DNA from: Schistocephalus solidus
Lineage: Eukaryota; Platyhelminthes; Cestoda; Diphyllobothriidea; Diphyllobothriidae
Reading direction: 5' to 3'
NCBI GenBank assembly: GCA_017591395.1
Contig: WEDG01003289.1
Location: forward strand, 27,501 to 91,500
Length of the DNA stretch: 64,000 bases
Position numbers and translations under genes: made by a program. Below, piece by piece: positions 44,319-54,786 of this stretch. The notes under the pieces were generated by a model. It did no database searches, was not told the DNA's origin, and was given only the letters and a program-made list of their open reading frames with translations. Positions within the stretch are counted from its first letter, which is position 1; each line of letters begins with the position of its first letter.

Positions 44319-45740
44319 TTAACGTAAGCATAAAACCTTTTTCGAATTTCTTTTTGGTATGTCTTTAACTATTTCTGACTCAAAGGCTGATCTTTCTTTT
44401 CTCAGAAGATTCCGACACCGATTTCGCTGTTTCTTAAAAGCGGAAAAATGTTCGGGTTGTTGATATCTGGCATATGTTCTCCACAGTCTTCTTTTCTTCT
44501 TGAGATTCCTTTTTATTTCCGATGTCACCCACTCGGGTCGGGAGACGCATGATCGCCTTTTAAGTGGGCAGAATTTCTCTACCAATTGGTGAATCAATTT
44601 ACTAATGAAGAACCAGGCAGCATTAGGGTCAGGTACATGTGCAGGGCTCCAGTCTATCCCATTCAGTAATTCTTTCATTTTGGGATAATCCCCTTTCCAT
44701 ACATTTCTTTGCCTAACTGCACGAGGTTTGGGTACAGAAAAATGACTGTACTCCCAAGCAAGAACGCAATGATCACTTCGTCCAAGCGGCACGTAAGAAC
44801 TTAATGCAAGGATGCAATTGTCGTCTCTACTAATTATTAGATCCAAACAGCTTGACTGCTGCCCATTTCGGAACCGCGTCTTCATTGTGACATGTTGGGT
44901 AAGAAACTCGTCATTTACCAACTGAAGTAATTTCTGTTCGAATGAATTTTCCGATCGTGAGCAGTACATTGACACCCAATCGATATCGGGAGCGTTGAAA
45001 TCTCCAAGTATTAATAAATGTTTGCTACGGCAGATTTGCTTTACCTCTGTGATGAGTGCTTCGTCCGTGTCCGTTCGCTGTCCTGGGGGTCGATATACCA
45101 CGGCAATATGGAGGTCTGGTTGGTTTGGGACTTTCAGTTTACAACAAAGTATTTCGCAAGACGAGATCCTATTTGGCGAGGGCCCATCCGGAATGAAGTC
45201 AATGCCTTCTCGTATAAACATTGCGATTCCACCACCCCTACGTCCGTTTCTATCCATGCGGATAAGCTGAAAACCGTCTATTCGGACTTCTGTGTCTGCG
45301 ATTTGTTCATTTAACCATGTTTCAGTTAGAGCTATGAAGTCAGGTTGTAAATGGTCCACGACCAGTTTAATTTCATCCATTTTGTTCAATAGACTCTGCA
45401 CATTTGTGTACATCATTTTAATCTTGTTTCCTTGCCTCGATTTCTGAAGATTTTTAGTTCTTTCTTCCACATGGAGATTTTTGCTGGATATTTCACAAGA
45501 TATATCCAGTCTCCTGTCGGGGTTCAAATCTATAGGCATTTGGTAGGGCTTTTGACCGGCGTGGTTGCCGTCAATTTCACCGGATGTTCCCATAAAAACG
45601 AGCGCACCGTTTTGACTATTTTGTTGTCTACTATTTTCAAGTTTTGTTCCCCCTCGTATTGACGTCTTTTCAATTCTGCTACCAGTGTTCTCATTTTCAT
45701 CCGATCGGTGGGAGAGTAATCCGGCTGAAAAAAACTCCAC
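44319..45740 (-). CDS. CR1-like ORF2, APE-type endonuclease
   Basis: The 473-codon frame has an N-terminal extension of about 105 residues, part of which is probably out of frame with ORF1. The endonuclease starts at MMYTNVQSLLNKMDEIK (residue about 109), with DFIALTETWLNEQI (catalytic Glu), GGGIAMFIREG, VVYRPPGQRTD, LLILGDFNAPDIDW (GDFN box) and PLGRSDHCVLAWEY (SDH box). A linker follows with KKKRRLWRTYARYQQPEHF. All catalytic boxes seem complete. The frame ends at 44319 after a shift at the run 44351-44355; without it, the sequence would continue toward the RT. Confidence 0.88.
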   Translation of the reverse strand: MEFFSAGLLSHRSDENENTGSRIEKTSIRGGTKLENSRQQNSQNGALVFMGTSGEIDGNHAGQKPYQMPIDLNPDRRLDISCEISSKNLHVEERTKNLQKSRQGNKIKMMYTNVQSLLNKMDEIKLVVDHLQPDFIALTETWLNEQIADTEVRIDGFQLIRMDRNGRRGGGIAMFIREGIDFIPDGPSPNRISSCEILCCKLKVPNQPDLHIAVVYRPPGQRTDTDEALITEVKQICRSKHLLILGDFNAPDIDWVSMYCSRSENSFEQKLLQLVNDEFLTQHVTMKTRFRNGQQSSCLDLIISRDDNCILALSSYVPLGRSDHCVLAWEYSHFSVPKPRAVRQRNVWKGDYPKMKELLNGIDWSPAHVPDPNAAWFFISKLIHQLVEKFCPLKRRSCVSRPEWVTSEIKRNLKKKRRLWRTYARYQQPEHFSAFKKQRNRCRNLLRKERSAFESEIVKDIPKRNSKKVLCLR

Positions 45741-47141
45741 GATGATTCTTTCGTAGTTGGGACTTTCGAGAGAGCAATAGATCTACCTGCTGTTCGCTCC
45801 CCAAAACGACTTTTAATGGTCTTGGTCGAACCTCATGCGTTTCATTTGTAACGAGAGGCCCCAATCGAAAGATCTTTTTGATGTCGACTGTCACACCAGT
45901 TTCTTGCGTATCATTCAATAAATTTTGGAATGTCAGCAGATCCTGTTTTACCCTTTCTTTTGGCGTTTCCCCAGTAGCCTCTGAGACTCCCTGAACTACC
46001 AGACAAAGTGACCTGTCAGGGAAAAACTCGTTTCTGCATCACGCTTTCTTTTAGTGATTGAAGGTTGAATCATACCCTTTGATACAGTCTTTAATACTGT
46101 GTTCAAATTTGTCTTCATCGGTGAGCCTGTTGGTTCATTTGCAGACATCTCTATGGACCTTTCAAACAGCGTGAATTCCCCTGACAATGCGTTTGCACGA
46201 ATAGCACCCGGAAAACCTGAATTTTGGTTTATGGCATCCAGGTCTGTCGATAAGTCTTAGACCACTTTTCCGCCATTACTTTGCTGGCTACCATGCCCTG
46301 CTTCATTGTTGTTCGATGGAAATCTAACGAGCATGCTGCTGTCGCTCGTCCGTGGCAGTAAAGAAACCTTACGATTACTGTTTTTCGACTTTTCAGAGAC
46401 CGTCGATCGCTGATTTACTTTTGTGCAGTCGGATTCTATGTGCACCAGGTTTTCCCGAACCTGGGGAAACGCAAGACACAATTTCCTCCTCGCTTATTTT
46501 CTTTCTGGTCATCTGTTTTTCAACTGACTCAGAGGTTTGTTCTAATGACTTCGTTCTTTTTCTCTTTTTGTTTCGCTTAATGTTGTGCCTATTGACTTCT
46601 ACCGTTTCCTTTCGATGATTATGTTCTAGCTTGCTGATGTTTTTCGGCTCATTTGCATCGTGTTTCGGCGAGTTAATTTTTATTATGTTTTATGAGGACT
46701 GATATTATTTCCGATAGGGAGATCGAGGTCTCCTTCAATCCTCAAAACTCTGGTTGTGAGTCCTCGGCATCCATCACAGTGTGCCAGCCCTTCGCTGTTT
46801 AGCTTAGTTTTGGTAATGTTCAGTAGTGCACTGCTTTCTTCATTATTGCTGCTTTGTGGTTTTTCTCGGTCTGCTGAGAGTGACTTGAGTATTTCTGGTA
46901 AGTTTTTGTCACATGAAATCGAAAACGGTTTACAAAGATAGGAGAGATCGTTATTTTTGTAGTGTATACTATTTGTTTTTTCTGCTGGCTTTCCGGGCGT
47001 GGCCGAGTGGTCAAGAGCATCGGTAGCTAATCGAGAGGTTGGTGTTTCGAGTCCTGGCTGAAGCAGTGAATAATTTTCTCGCGTGGTCGGGTCGTGAACA
47101 TTTGCGTTTCCCATGCCAGCAAGATCTCTACGAGGATGCAT
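45697..47141 (-). pseudogene. CR1-like ORF1 remains
   Basis: Pieces on the minus strand: 46683-47141 (ends HCDGCRGLTTRVLRIEGDLD, with a CxxC pair), 46257-46481, 45996-46187 (KRKRDAETSFSLTG) and 45697-45918 (NETHEVRPRPLKVVLGSEQQ and LLLSRKSQLRKNHRGVFF). The last piece resembles the RNA-binding part of CR1 ORF1 proteins. Several stops lie between pieces, so ORF1 is broken or my frame joining is incomplete. The first piece overlaps an antisense tRNA-like sequence. Confidence 0.65.
46994..47072 (+). other. tRNA-Ser-like sequence, probably a pseudogene
   Basis: CCGGGCGTGGCCGAGTGGTC resembles the start of a class II tRNA. A GTAGCTAATCGA-like anticodon region (GCT would be Ser) and a TTCGAGTCC T-loop follow. 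The stems do not pair cleanly and the 3' acceptor half does not match, so a working tRNA is unlikely. It lies antisense within the 5' end of the CR1-like element. Confidence 0.35.
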
Positions 47142-48145
47142 TAAGTTTTAACGAGCAGCTTAAATTATCAAGCGAATAGTTTACTGAGCACAAAAGAAGT
47201 GCTTTTCCAAACCGAATTCACTATCGAATGTTAATACGAAGCAAAGAATGATGCAGCCTTCGAAGTGAGTTCGCCAGTGGTTCTCCGTTCCTTTCTGATG
47301 TAGACACCTTTCCTGGCAAGAGACTGTTTTCTGAAGCCCGTATGAGGCAGGATCCAAATGAAGCTGAGTTAGCTTATTATTCGAGATTCTGATATCAATT
47401 TTCGTGTGCCTGAATACACAATGTCTATAAACAATTATAGGCTGATCCTGATAAACAGACAATAAGTGATCCAATGACAACTTATTTCGTTTAGTCCTGA
47501 CTTTGGGAACAGATTATTGGCCAAAAATCAAAAGCTTGGAGACGAGCGAATTTCAAACGGAGGTCCAACGACGCCGCTATTGAAACAATATGAGCAATAA
47601 ATGCGCCTATTCGTTCAAAACCACTTTAAAAAAACAATAAATGATAGGAAGAATATTCAGGAACGACTCAGCCGTTTGTAGAGGTCAAAGGTCCTGGATA
47701 ACTTCAGATCTTCAAGGGGTTTTGCACTTTTGGTTCACTGAGCGGTTGACAGAATTTATTGGTCTAGAGGCTGTTTTTATCAAGTCGACGAAGGTGATAA
47801 ACAAATTCCAATTTGATGTCGTTTTGTGAGGTAATTCGGCACAAGAAAATTTCCAGAAAATTCCAAAGAGCAATTACGTTCGTGCAGTGGCAGTTTTTAA
47901 TGCCAGAATCAGAACAAGCGAAGTGTTAACGATTTTCAAACTGTCCAAGTTGGAGAACAAAAAGATACGTGGTTCCTTTGCACACGATGACCTTTTATGA
48001 TATAATACTCAGAAATTGGCGTTCGCGGCGGAACCGGGTATTAATAAAGTTTTACCGACTGTGCACGAAGTTGTTAGGATTCCCTTATGTACCACGAGGT
48101 TATGAAGTAAGCATTAACCTGACAGAAGGAGGGTGGTGCTGAATA
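47142..48145. other. Unresolved stretch, possibly more Penelope-like DNA
   Basis: Frames 47181-47480 (-) and 47641-47829 (+) have no domain. The right part may be the decayed RT region of the Penelope remnant that follows, but no RT motif could be confirmed. Confidence 0.3.
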
Positions 48146-48149
48146 CCCA

Positions 48150-49130
48150 TTCGGCTGCGCCTCCTTCCATATCCTACTTCAGTTTTACGTGACTGCCAAA
48201 AAATTTTCGGAGACAGATGCTACAAAGAGTTCCTTTTGTCCTCTGTGGAACGCAGAACAACCTTACGTTGGTGAGATGAATGTTCGAGCATGCCCTTAGT
48301 TACTTAGTAGTAGGCTGTCATCCGAATGCTTTTAAATCCAAGAAAGGGAGGAGAACATTGGGGAGCGTGAGCTTAAACTACGCCCCTCGGTCAGTCGTAA
48401 ACGTTAATGATTCATCGAAAGTGTTGACGAAACTACAGCAGAAATCCGTGGCAAAGGTATCCACAGCCGCTCTTGGTAGAGGAGTGGCTTCAACCAGTTG
48501 GTAAGGGGTAAGTGCAGTCACTAGATGGAGGCAAGAGGCCAACAGCATTCAGGTGGTTGTGGATGAATCATGCGATCATTCGCCGACGCCTGAACGTTCA
48601 GTCTCGGAAGACAATCAATCAAGGATAAGGCACGCTATTCCATGCATTAAGGATGCCTCAGAAGTTAAAGAGCGCAGAGTTATCAGAATAGTGTTGGCAT
48701 TGCACACCAGTTCAAAGCATCAGGACGATAAAAATCAAAACTGACGTAAACCCAAAAGAACAATACGGGGTATTACATCACATCACATACCTAAACTGTC
48801 CTTGTAACTACACAGGTCAGATTAAACGTTTGCTAGGGTTGTGCATATATGAACAAAAGTTGGCTGCGCATCGGGGCGACGAAGTATAGCAAGTTGCTGC
48901 CCACACCTATTAAACGGACCATGTGTTAAACTTATCGGACACCAGTATAATCAACAACGTGGGTAATAATACGAGATGACAATTGATTGAGGTCTGTTCC
49001 ACGAACTGAAACTCAATTAATCGATGTAAGAATTTGGACCCGGCATACAGAACCCTGCAAAGTCACTCACAGACTAGGATTTCAACTTAAATTTAAAACG
49101 GTTCCATAAATTTGTGGGAAAATACGAAGG
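48150..49130 (+). mobile_element. Penelope-like remnant with GIY-YIG end
   Basis: The plus strand shows RIRHAIPCIKDASEVKERR (48615-48680), then after a stop YHITYLNCPCNYTGQIKRLL, IYEQKLAAHRGDE and, later, RCKNLDPAYRTLQ in shifting frames to about 49060. This is the C-terminal linker and the GIY-YIG nuclease of Penelope-like elements, of the same type as the 9 kb copy (C..YVGETGRK, DRNSQLGTH). Many stops and shifts; inactive. Confidence 0.7.
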
Positions 49131-52100
49131 AAACTTAAACGGCCTGACTAAATTTTGAGAACTGGCGTGATGCATTCTTCAACGAATAAACTCCTTAGCT
49201 GCTTAACTTTAAACTGGTATTCTCTCATTAGAAATTGGGGTTTTTGGTTTTTTTTCAGAGAAAATTATTTAATTAATTCTAATATTGCTCCAAGCAGTGA
49301 ACCTTCTATTAATTGTTAGTTTAAGAAAGCTCTTTTTACTGCTCCATATTATTTGTGGTGGCCATATAATCAATTGGACTAATTAGTTGCACTTTGCATA
49401 AGTGTGGTTAAAATTGTGCTCGGTTTGTCGTTTTCTATTAACTGTTTGAAATCAGCTGCCATTTTACCCCATTTAAGTATCCTCTTGTTAATTATTAACC
49501 AACTATTTTCTATTAAGTAAACCAAAATTCCATCTACTAGCTTACGATGTCCCGCAAGCGACTCGCAAAAAGACGCAAGGTTGCAGCTTCCCCTCCATCC
49601 TTGAGTAATAGAGTAATGGAAGGGGATCTATCTAGCGTATGCAAAACTTCGCAGCCCTCTGTATATATTGTCAACTCTAGAATTTAGAATTTAGAATTTA
49701 TATTTGGTTAGCACCGGGAAGGTACTGTCTAAAATCCCTTTGGGAAATCTGGAACCTCTTGATCCTCTGATTGCCCAAGCCTACACCTCATCCTGCGTTA
49801 ATCGATCGTCGTCTGATGAATTAGTAGATTTTTTTGCTTAAAGGAACTATAAACAATGCCTCTGACACAGTTATCTAACAGGCTTTTCAATTCATTGGGA
49901 TAATTAGCTCCGAAACCGAAGAACGGATAAAACGCAAGCATAATTTTATACTGCGTAATGTTCCCAGTTATATAAATGCTTTCGACGGCGCGCGTTTGTT
50001 TCTGGAAAGCAGTGGCTTGGGATTCCGAGTCGCGTATGCTAAACGACTACACTCGCTCAGTCGTAATACCTCCATATTAGTCACGCTCTTTTCCTTGATA
50101 TAAGTTGACTTCATACTCTCTAGGAAGGAGATTATAAGAAAATTTTGTCGAAAATGACATTCCTCGGTTTCCCTTGACCTCACCCCAATGCAGAGAAAAC
50201 TGAAAAATTTTAAATTGTCGACAAGCAACAGAGAAATGACTACCACTGTTGCCATGTTGAACAAATCGCCTCCAATTTCATCTACGGCTTCGCCATCTGA
50301 ATCCCCAGCTAACTCTGCACGGAAACCGACCTTGATTAATTTTTGGGATCCCAAGAAAACAGTACTTCCTTTTTTCGTTCTCAAGACGGCAGTACTCCTC
50401 CTATTTCTATACCCATACCAAGTTTACCAGTTATTCCTGGTAACCCAACGCAGATTTCTAGCTCAAAGACAAGTCAGGCTAAAGTCTCAACCACTGGAAA
50501 ACCACAAAAATTTAGCCTCTCAACGAAAACTACTCCGTTATGATCGCCTATTTCTCCCCAAAACGTCCCCATCCCAACAAAATCGAATTTCCAGCTATCA
50601 CCCAGACCTCATACTGAGGCTGATAAACGAAACATACAAGCATTCTAGCCCACAAATAGTGCTTCTGTGCCACACACACAGTCCATCCCCCACCCCGCAG
50701 CCAAGTTTCCCTGCGGTCGTTTCCCCAGTTGTCTCTCAATACGAAGGGTCCTGCTGGACTACTAGACTCACCTGACCTTCTGTGTCACCTTAATATGAAT
50801 ACTCTGCATTATCCTGCCCAGGGATTTCCCGGTCATGCCCCAATAGCTAGCAGTTGTGCTCAGTTCCCCTGTCTGTCATTTCCACCTCCATATTCTACTC
50901 CCCTTCACCCACATCAGGCGCGTATGATCCCACAACCTTTTTTCCAGTACAGGGCGGGAGCACCCGCCCCCTATGTTCAGTGGCCCGTGAACCACTGGAT
51001 GAATCAGCCGTTCTCCCTTAAAAACAACCAACTTGCCCGCTTAAACTGTTCGTTCTAAATGCCATATCCTTGCTGGATAAAATGCCCCTGCTTCAGACTC
51101 TAGTCTTTGTCCACTGTCCAGATATCGTTATAGTAACTGAAACATGGACAATACCTTCCGTAGCCGACCCCGAACTCTCTCTTATAGGTTATACTTGTAC
51201 TTGAAATGATCGCCGTGACAGTCATGGTGCAGGAAGCTGTATCTATATTAAACAAGCACTGGCATTTCAGACCTTAGACCATCCAAAATTTACTGCGGTT
51301 GACAAGAGCTGCTGGCTTCAAATTACCTTAAATAATAGGAACTCTTTAATCATTGGCTGTGTCCATCGCCCGCCCAATACCAGTGAGGATTTCGATCTTT
51401 GTCTCTCACAAACATTCCATGCCGCAGTTGACTTAAATGTTAAGTATTGCTTAATTGCAGGTGATTTCAACCTTCCTGACATTCACTGGTTTCCGGTCCC
51501 CTCCGGCCCCATAAAGTTCGAGGACTTTCTCGGGGCCGTAGATATTGGCATGTGGACCCAGGTTGTTGACTTCCCTAGCCGATGATCAAGCATACTTGAC
51601 ATAACCTTCTGCAGAAGTGTCATCATTAGGCCCACTCGGGAGCTCAGACCATGATATCGTTGTTTCTACACTACAGCTCGAAACCGATGAAACGCTTTCC
51701 AAAAAATATAGCTTTTTCTTTGATTTTCGATAAGCGCTTTCGACAGAATTATTGATACATCTTAACTCCCATGACTGGTCTAATTTCTTTATGTTTCAGG
51801 ATGTGAACACCTGTACCGGTATGCTTTACGAAGTTTAAGATCCACCTTTTTCTCGTTTGGTTCCCCGTAAGAAATTAATTAATGTCACGGATGAGGTTTA
51901 TCTCCCTTTATCTTTTCGTCGTAGGTTGCGAAAAATCGCTCGTCGATTCCATTTGCAAAACGGCATTTCCGTTCTGCCCTCGATTCACCGTATTTTTGAG
52001 CAGGCCAAGAGGCTAACCGAAGAAAAACGGCTAGCCGAAGAGGTCAAATATTTCAAAAACCGTTCGTTAAATGAAGCTAAACTTTTTTTCACGTGCAATA

Positions 52101-52559
52101 AGAACCCATAGTAAAATATGGCATCCCGTACTACTGGACTCCGTTGGCAATCCTGTAGTTGATGACAAATTGACGGCTGATAGTTTTAACGTTTTCTTGT
52201 CCATAAAATTTATTGAAAATTCGACCGCTCCCCCTCCGCCCATCCAGGTTTCGACCGGTGCCGTCCTCGAGAAAATACCTTTAACCCTCTGGGACGTAAC
52301 CGTAGCCATTTGACGTTTTCGTCAATCTTATAGTCCTGGACCAGATGGCGTACCGATCAGTATTATAAAAGCAGATGCTAATGATATTTTCCCGTCACTT
52401 CTATGTAAGATATTTAATGTAGCTCTTGAAAGTGAAACCTTTCTCGGTGTATGGAAGGAATCGCACATTCTACCTATACCCAAACACGGCCAATCTACGT
52501 CATTTGATGATTTTCGGCCAATCAACACACTGTCCGCAGCTTCGAAAATCCTGGAGACC

Positions 52560-52853
52560 TTGATCAAAGATAAGATGATGAATCATTTAACTGAGAATAA
52601 CCTATTGAGTGCAGCCCAGCATGGGTTACTCAAAACAATGTCTTGTGACACATGTAGGCTCTCTTTCTTAGATCATTTTCTACAATCTAGGGATAATGGC
52701 TTTGCACTTTACATAGTCTATTACGATTTCACCAAGGCCTTCGATCGTGTTGACCATGCCCTTCTTCTCCTGAATCTCTCCTCTTTCGGTATAGGTGGTA
52801 AACTTCTGAGCTTGATATCTTCTTTACATGAGCTCTCGTACACAACATGTTAA
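52560..52853 (+). pseudogene. RT segment of LINE family B copy 2
   Basis: It contains NNLLSAAQHGLLKTMSCDTC, where most relatives have QHGF(R/L)xxRSC, and VYYDFTKAFDRVDHALLLLN with the motif A catalytic Asp. It ends at a stop after SYTTC. It shows the family is a non-LTR retroelement with an RT of CR1/Jockey-type layout. Confidence 0.8.
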
Positions 52854-53340
52854 GATCTCCAATGCTATCTCAAACTCGGCACGTGTGAGGATTTGAGTTA
52901 TTCAGGGTAGTGTGCTAGGCCGGCTTTTATTTTGTCTTTTTTTCAATGATGTGCCAGGTTTATTTCGAAATAATAGGCCCTTTATGTATGCCGATGATTT
53001 AAAAGTTGCCTATCGATACAAGTAGGCAGATCGCGATACCGTGCTTGATCTACTAAAAAATAATCTCGAGGCCTTTGCCCAGTGGTGCTGCACATGGCAC
53101 CTTTCCCTTTCTTGGCACAAAAGTTTCCGTTATGGTTGTCGGTAACAACCATCAGCCTCATCTAAGCATAGATGGCCACGATATAATGTACCTGGCGTTG
53201 TTAAGGACCTGGGAATATCATATTCCAACGGTCTAAATCTTTTAGAGCATTGCGCCCTGATTGTCTCCAAAGCACGCAGAACTGCCTGGTTTATCCTCGG
53301 AAATTTTAAAACTATCGATATTAGACTCCGCCTTTATAAA

Positions 53341-53760
53341 ATGTACGTTAGACCTGGCCTGGAATACTGCTCGTTTCTATTTAGCCTTCTGCGTGCTAGC
53401 AAACGGAAGAATATAGAATCGGTCCAGCACTTCTTCGCAAAAAGAATTTTATCGTTGGAGCACCGTAATCTGTCGTATCAAGAACGCTGTGGGCTTGTAA
53501 ACATTGATCCCTTATGGTTTCACCGAGTGCATAAGGGACTCTTTTTGCTGTTTAAGCGTTTGAATAGTCGTACATTTAATCCACTTACCACTGCGAGGCA
53601 GCTTGACCATCCTCGGCGCAGCAGTCATCGCAATGTCTTTTTATTTCTTACATTAGCTCGCACAGTGAAGTATCAACGGTTCTTTTCGGTAAACGCCATG
53701 GCCATGTGGAATAAACTTTCCCATAATATAAAAATCCAGCGGAGTTATTCATTTGTTTAA
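53341..53760 (+). pseudogene. RT C-terminal segment of LINE family B copy 2
   Basis: It reads YVRPGLEYCSFLFSLLRASK, IESVQHFFAKRILSLEHRNL and MAMWNKLSHNIKIQRSYSF, the thumb and C-terminal tail of CR1-like ORF2, ending at the ORF2 stop (53760). Copy 1 has the same segment at 41254-41650 with shifts. Confidence 0.78.
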
Positions 53761-54211
53761 GATAATTATTACTAGTTATTTGCATTCAGAAGAGTTTCCA
53801 AGAATTCTGGGCACTGACACGGAAGAATCTGTTTACCTGTTTGACGGAGTGCGCGGCATCTGAACCCGATCCCAGGTGTTACCTTAAGGGATACGGCACC
53901 GTCTCTGCAGGCTGTACCCGTTGACTTCTTCGGCAGACAGTGAGCAACCGTACAAGGATGCTTTCTTACCTGGCGCAGAATCCCGGTTCCTAGCAAAGAC
54001 AGAGAGACTGTATGCAGACTGCAATTGTGTTAGCCCTTCCCTGATCTGCATTGCTATCATCCTTACTGGCGGCAATTTTTTCTCCTTAATAACATAAAGA
54101 TAAGAAAAACACTTATAATGATATATATTCAGGAGTTTTTTTTTTCACTGCTAGCCTCTACCCACTGAATATTTCATCTGACATTGCCTGTAAACTGGCA
54201 TTAAATACAAC

Positions 54212-54212
<1 letters not shown>

Positions 54213-54254
<42 letters not shown>
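54213..54254. repeat. (ATT)n microsatellite at a LINE 3' end
   Basis: About 14 TTA/ATT trinucleotides follow directly on the LINE family B 3' UTR. CR1-like elements often end in short microsatellite-like repeats, so this most likely marks the true 3' terminus of the insertion. Confidence 0.92.
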
Positions 54255-54255
54255 A

Positions 54256-54715
54256 GAAATTGCCTTTCCTTTGTCCTAATTATGTAGCTAACATTTTTGA
54301 TAGGTGGGCGTACCCAGGCAGTTATCTTTTCTATTTATACTAATTTATTCATAAGTCTTAAACACAATTTTAAATAAGCGCTGGAAGTCAGGGTGTGATG
54401 TTAAAAGTTAGTGCTAGCCCTCCCTTTAATTGTCGTTTAGCACGAGTTCCGAAAGTAGAAAGAATTGGATGACTACCAATACGTTCGTACTGTAGAACCT
54501 TACTTGGCTAACGAAAATGTTTTTTCCAGCTATCATCGTGCTTATTTTCTATTCTTGCAAAACGCCATCTTGCTAATTGTGGACACCGAATAGTCTAAAC
54601 CATCGTCGGGTTGAGCCACTTGTTTCACTCTGAGGACCATCACGGGTTCTTTGCGGCCCACAGCTGCGATTCCCTCAAATTCTGTAGATGCGGCCTTGGC
54701 TCTCTCCGGGCATTA
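54256..54715 (+). promoter_or_regulatory. Presumed 5' region of the KDM6-like gene
   Basis: The sequence between the LINE 3' end and the first codon of the KDM6-like gene is only about 460 bp. The frame of the start codon is open upstream to a TAA at 54596-54598 but has no other ATG. No TATA box or other site could be named with confidence. Regulatory role is inferred from position only. Confidence 0.3.
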
Positions 54716-54786
54716 ATGTTGAACGCCAACGATGAGTGTATTAATTTCACTGAAGACGAGGTCGAAAAACTTACTGTATTAGATAG
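54716..54786 (+). CDS. KDM6A: KDM6-like exon 1 (start codon)
   Basis: It begins [20 protein letters not shown] and ends in the first two bases of a Ser codon at GATAG|GTAAAG. The start is the only ATG in this open frame. The LTxEExExLxxLDS-like pattern of animal UTX is kept, which supports both the start and the donor. Confidence 0.85.

Larger units (their letters stand above)
42465..47141 (-). mobile_element. Nearly intact CR1-like LINE
   Basis: Minus-strand layout: ORF1 pieces (47141 to about 45700), ORF2 with APE-type endonuclease (44319-45740), RT fingers (43667-44215), RT palm and thumb with FADD at 43417-43428 (42790-43701), C terminus (42590-42832) and a 3' tail with AATTCAGTAT repeated near 42465-42490. 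ORF2 is interrupted by only three frame breaks, each next to a mononucleotide run (44351-44355, 43675-43678 and 42806-42810). Catalytic boxes of endonuclease and RT look complete. It is the youngest element here by appearance. ORF1 has more breaks than ORF2. Confidence 0.9.
49200..54255 (+). mobile_element. CR1-like LINE family B, copy 2
   Basis: This is the longer copy. ORF1 starts at 49546 (MSRKRLAKRRKVAASPPSLS) and continues, after stops, with SETEERIKRKHNFILRNVPS near 49915-49975. A Ser/Pro-rich part (50188-50775) and PPYSTPLHPHQARMIPQPFF (50729-51058) follow. Endonuclease DNA is at 51060-51700 (decayed). RT comes next: KHGQSTSFDDFRPINTLSAA, YYDFTKAFDRVDHALLLLNL (52560-52853), FMYADDLKVAYRYK with YADD at 52987-52998, and a C-terminal frame 53341-53760. 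The 3' end closes with an (ATT)n run. Stops are fewer than in copy 1 but the copy is dead. Confidence 0.85.

Noticed and set aside
46994..47072. Functional tRNA-Ser (GCT)
   Set aside because: Acceptor and T stems do not pair well; it lies inside a LINE.
50188..50775. 195-codon frame as a host protein
   Set aside because: It is part of LINE family B copy 2; the matching DNA in copy 1 is at 38190-38760.
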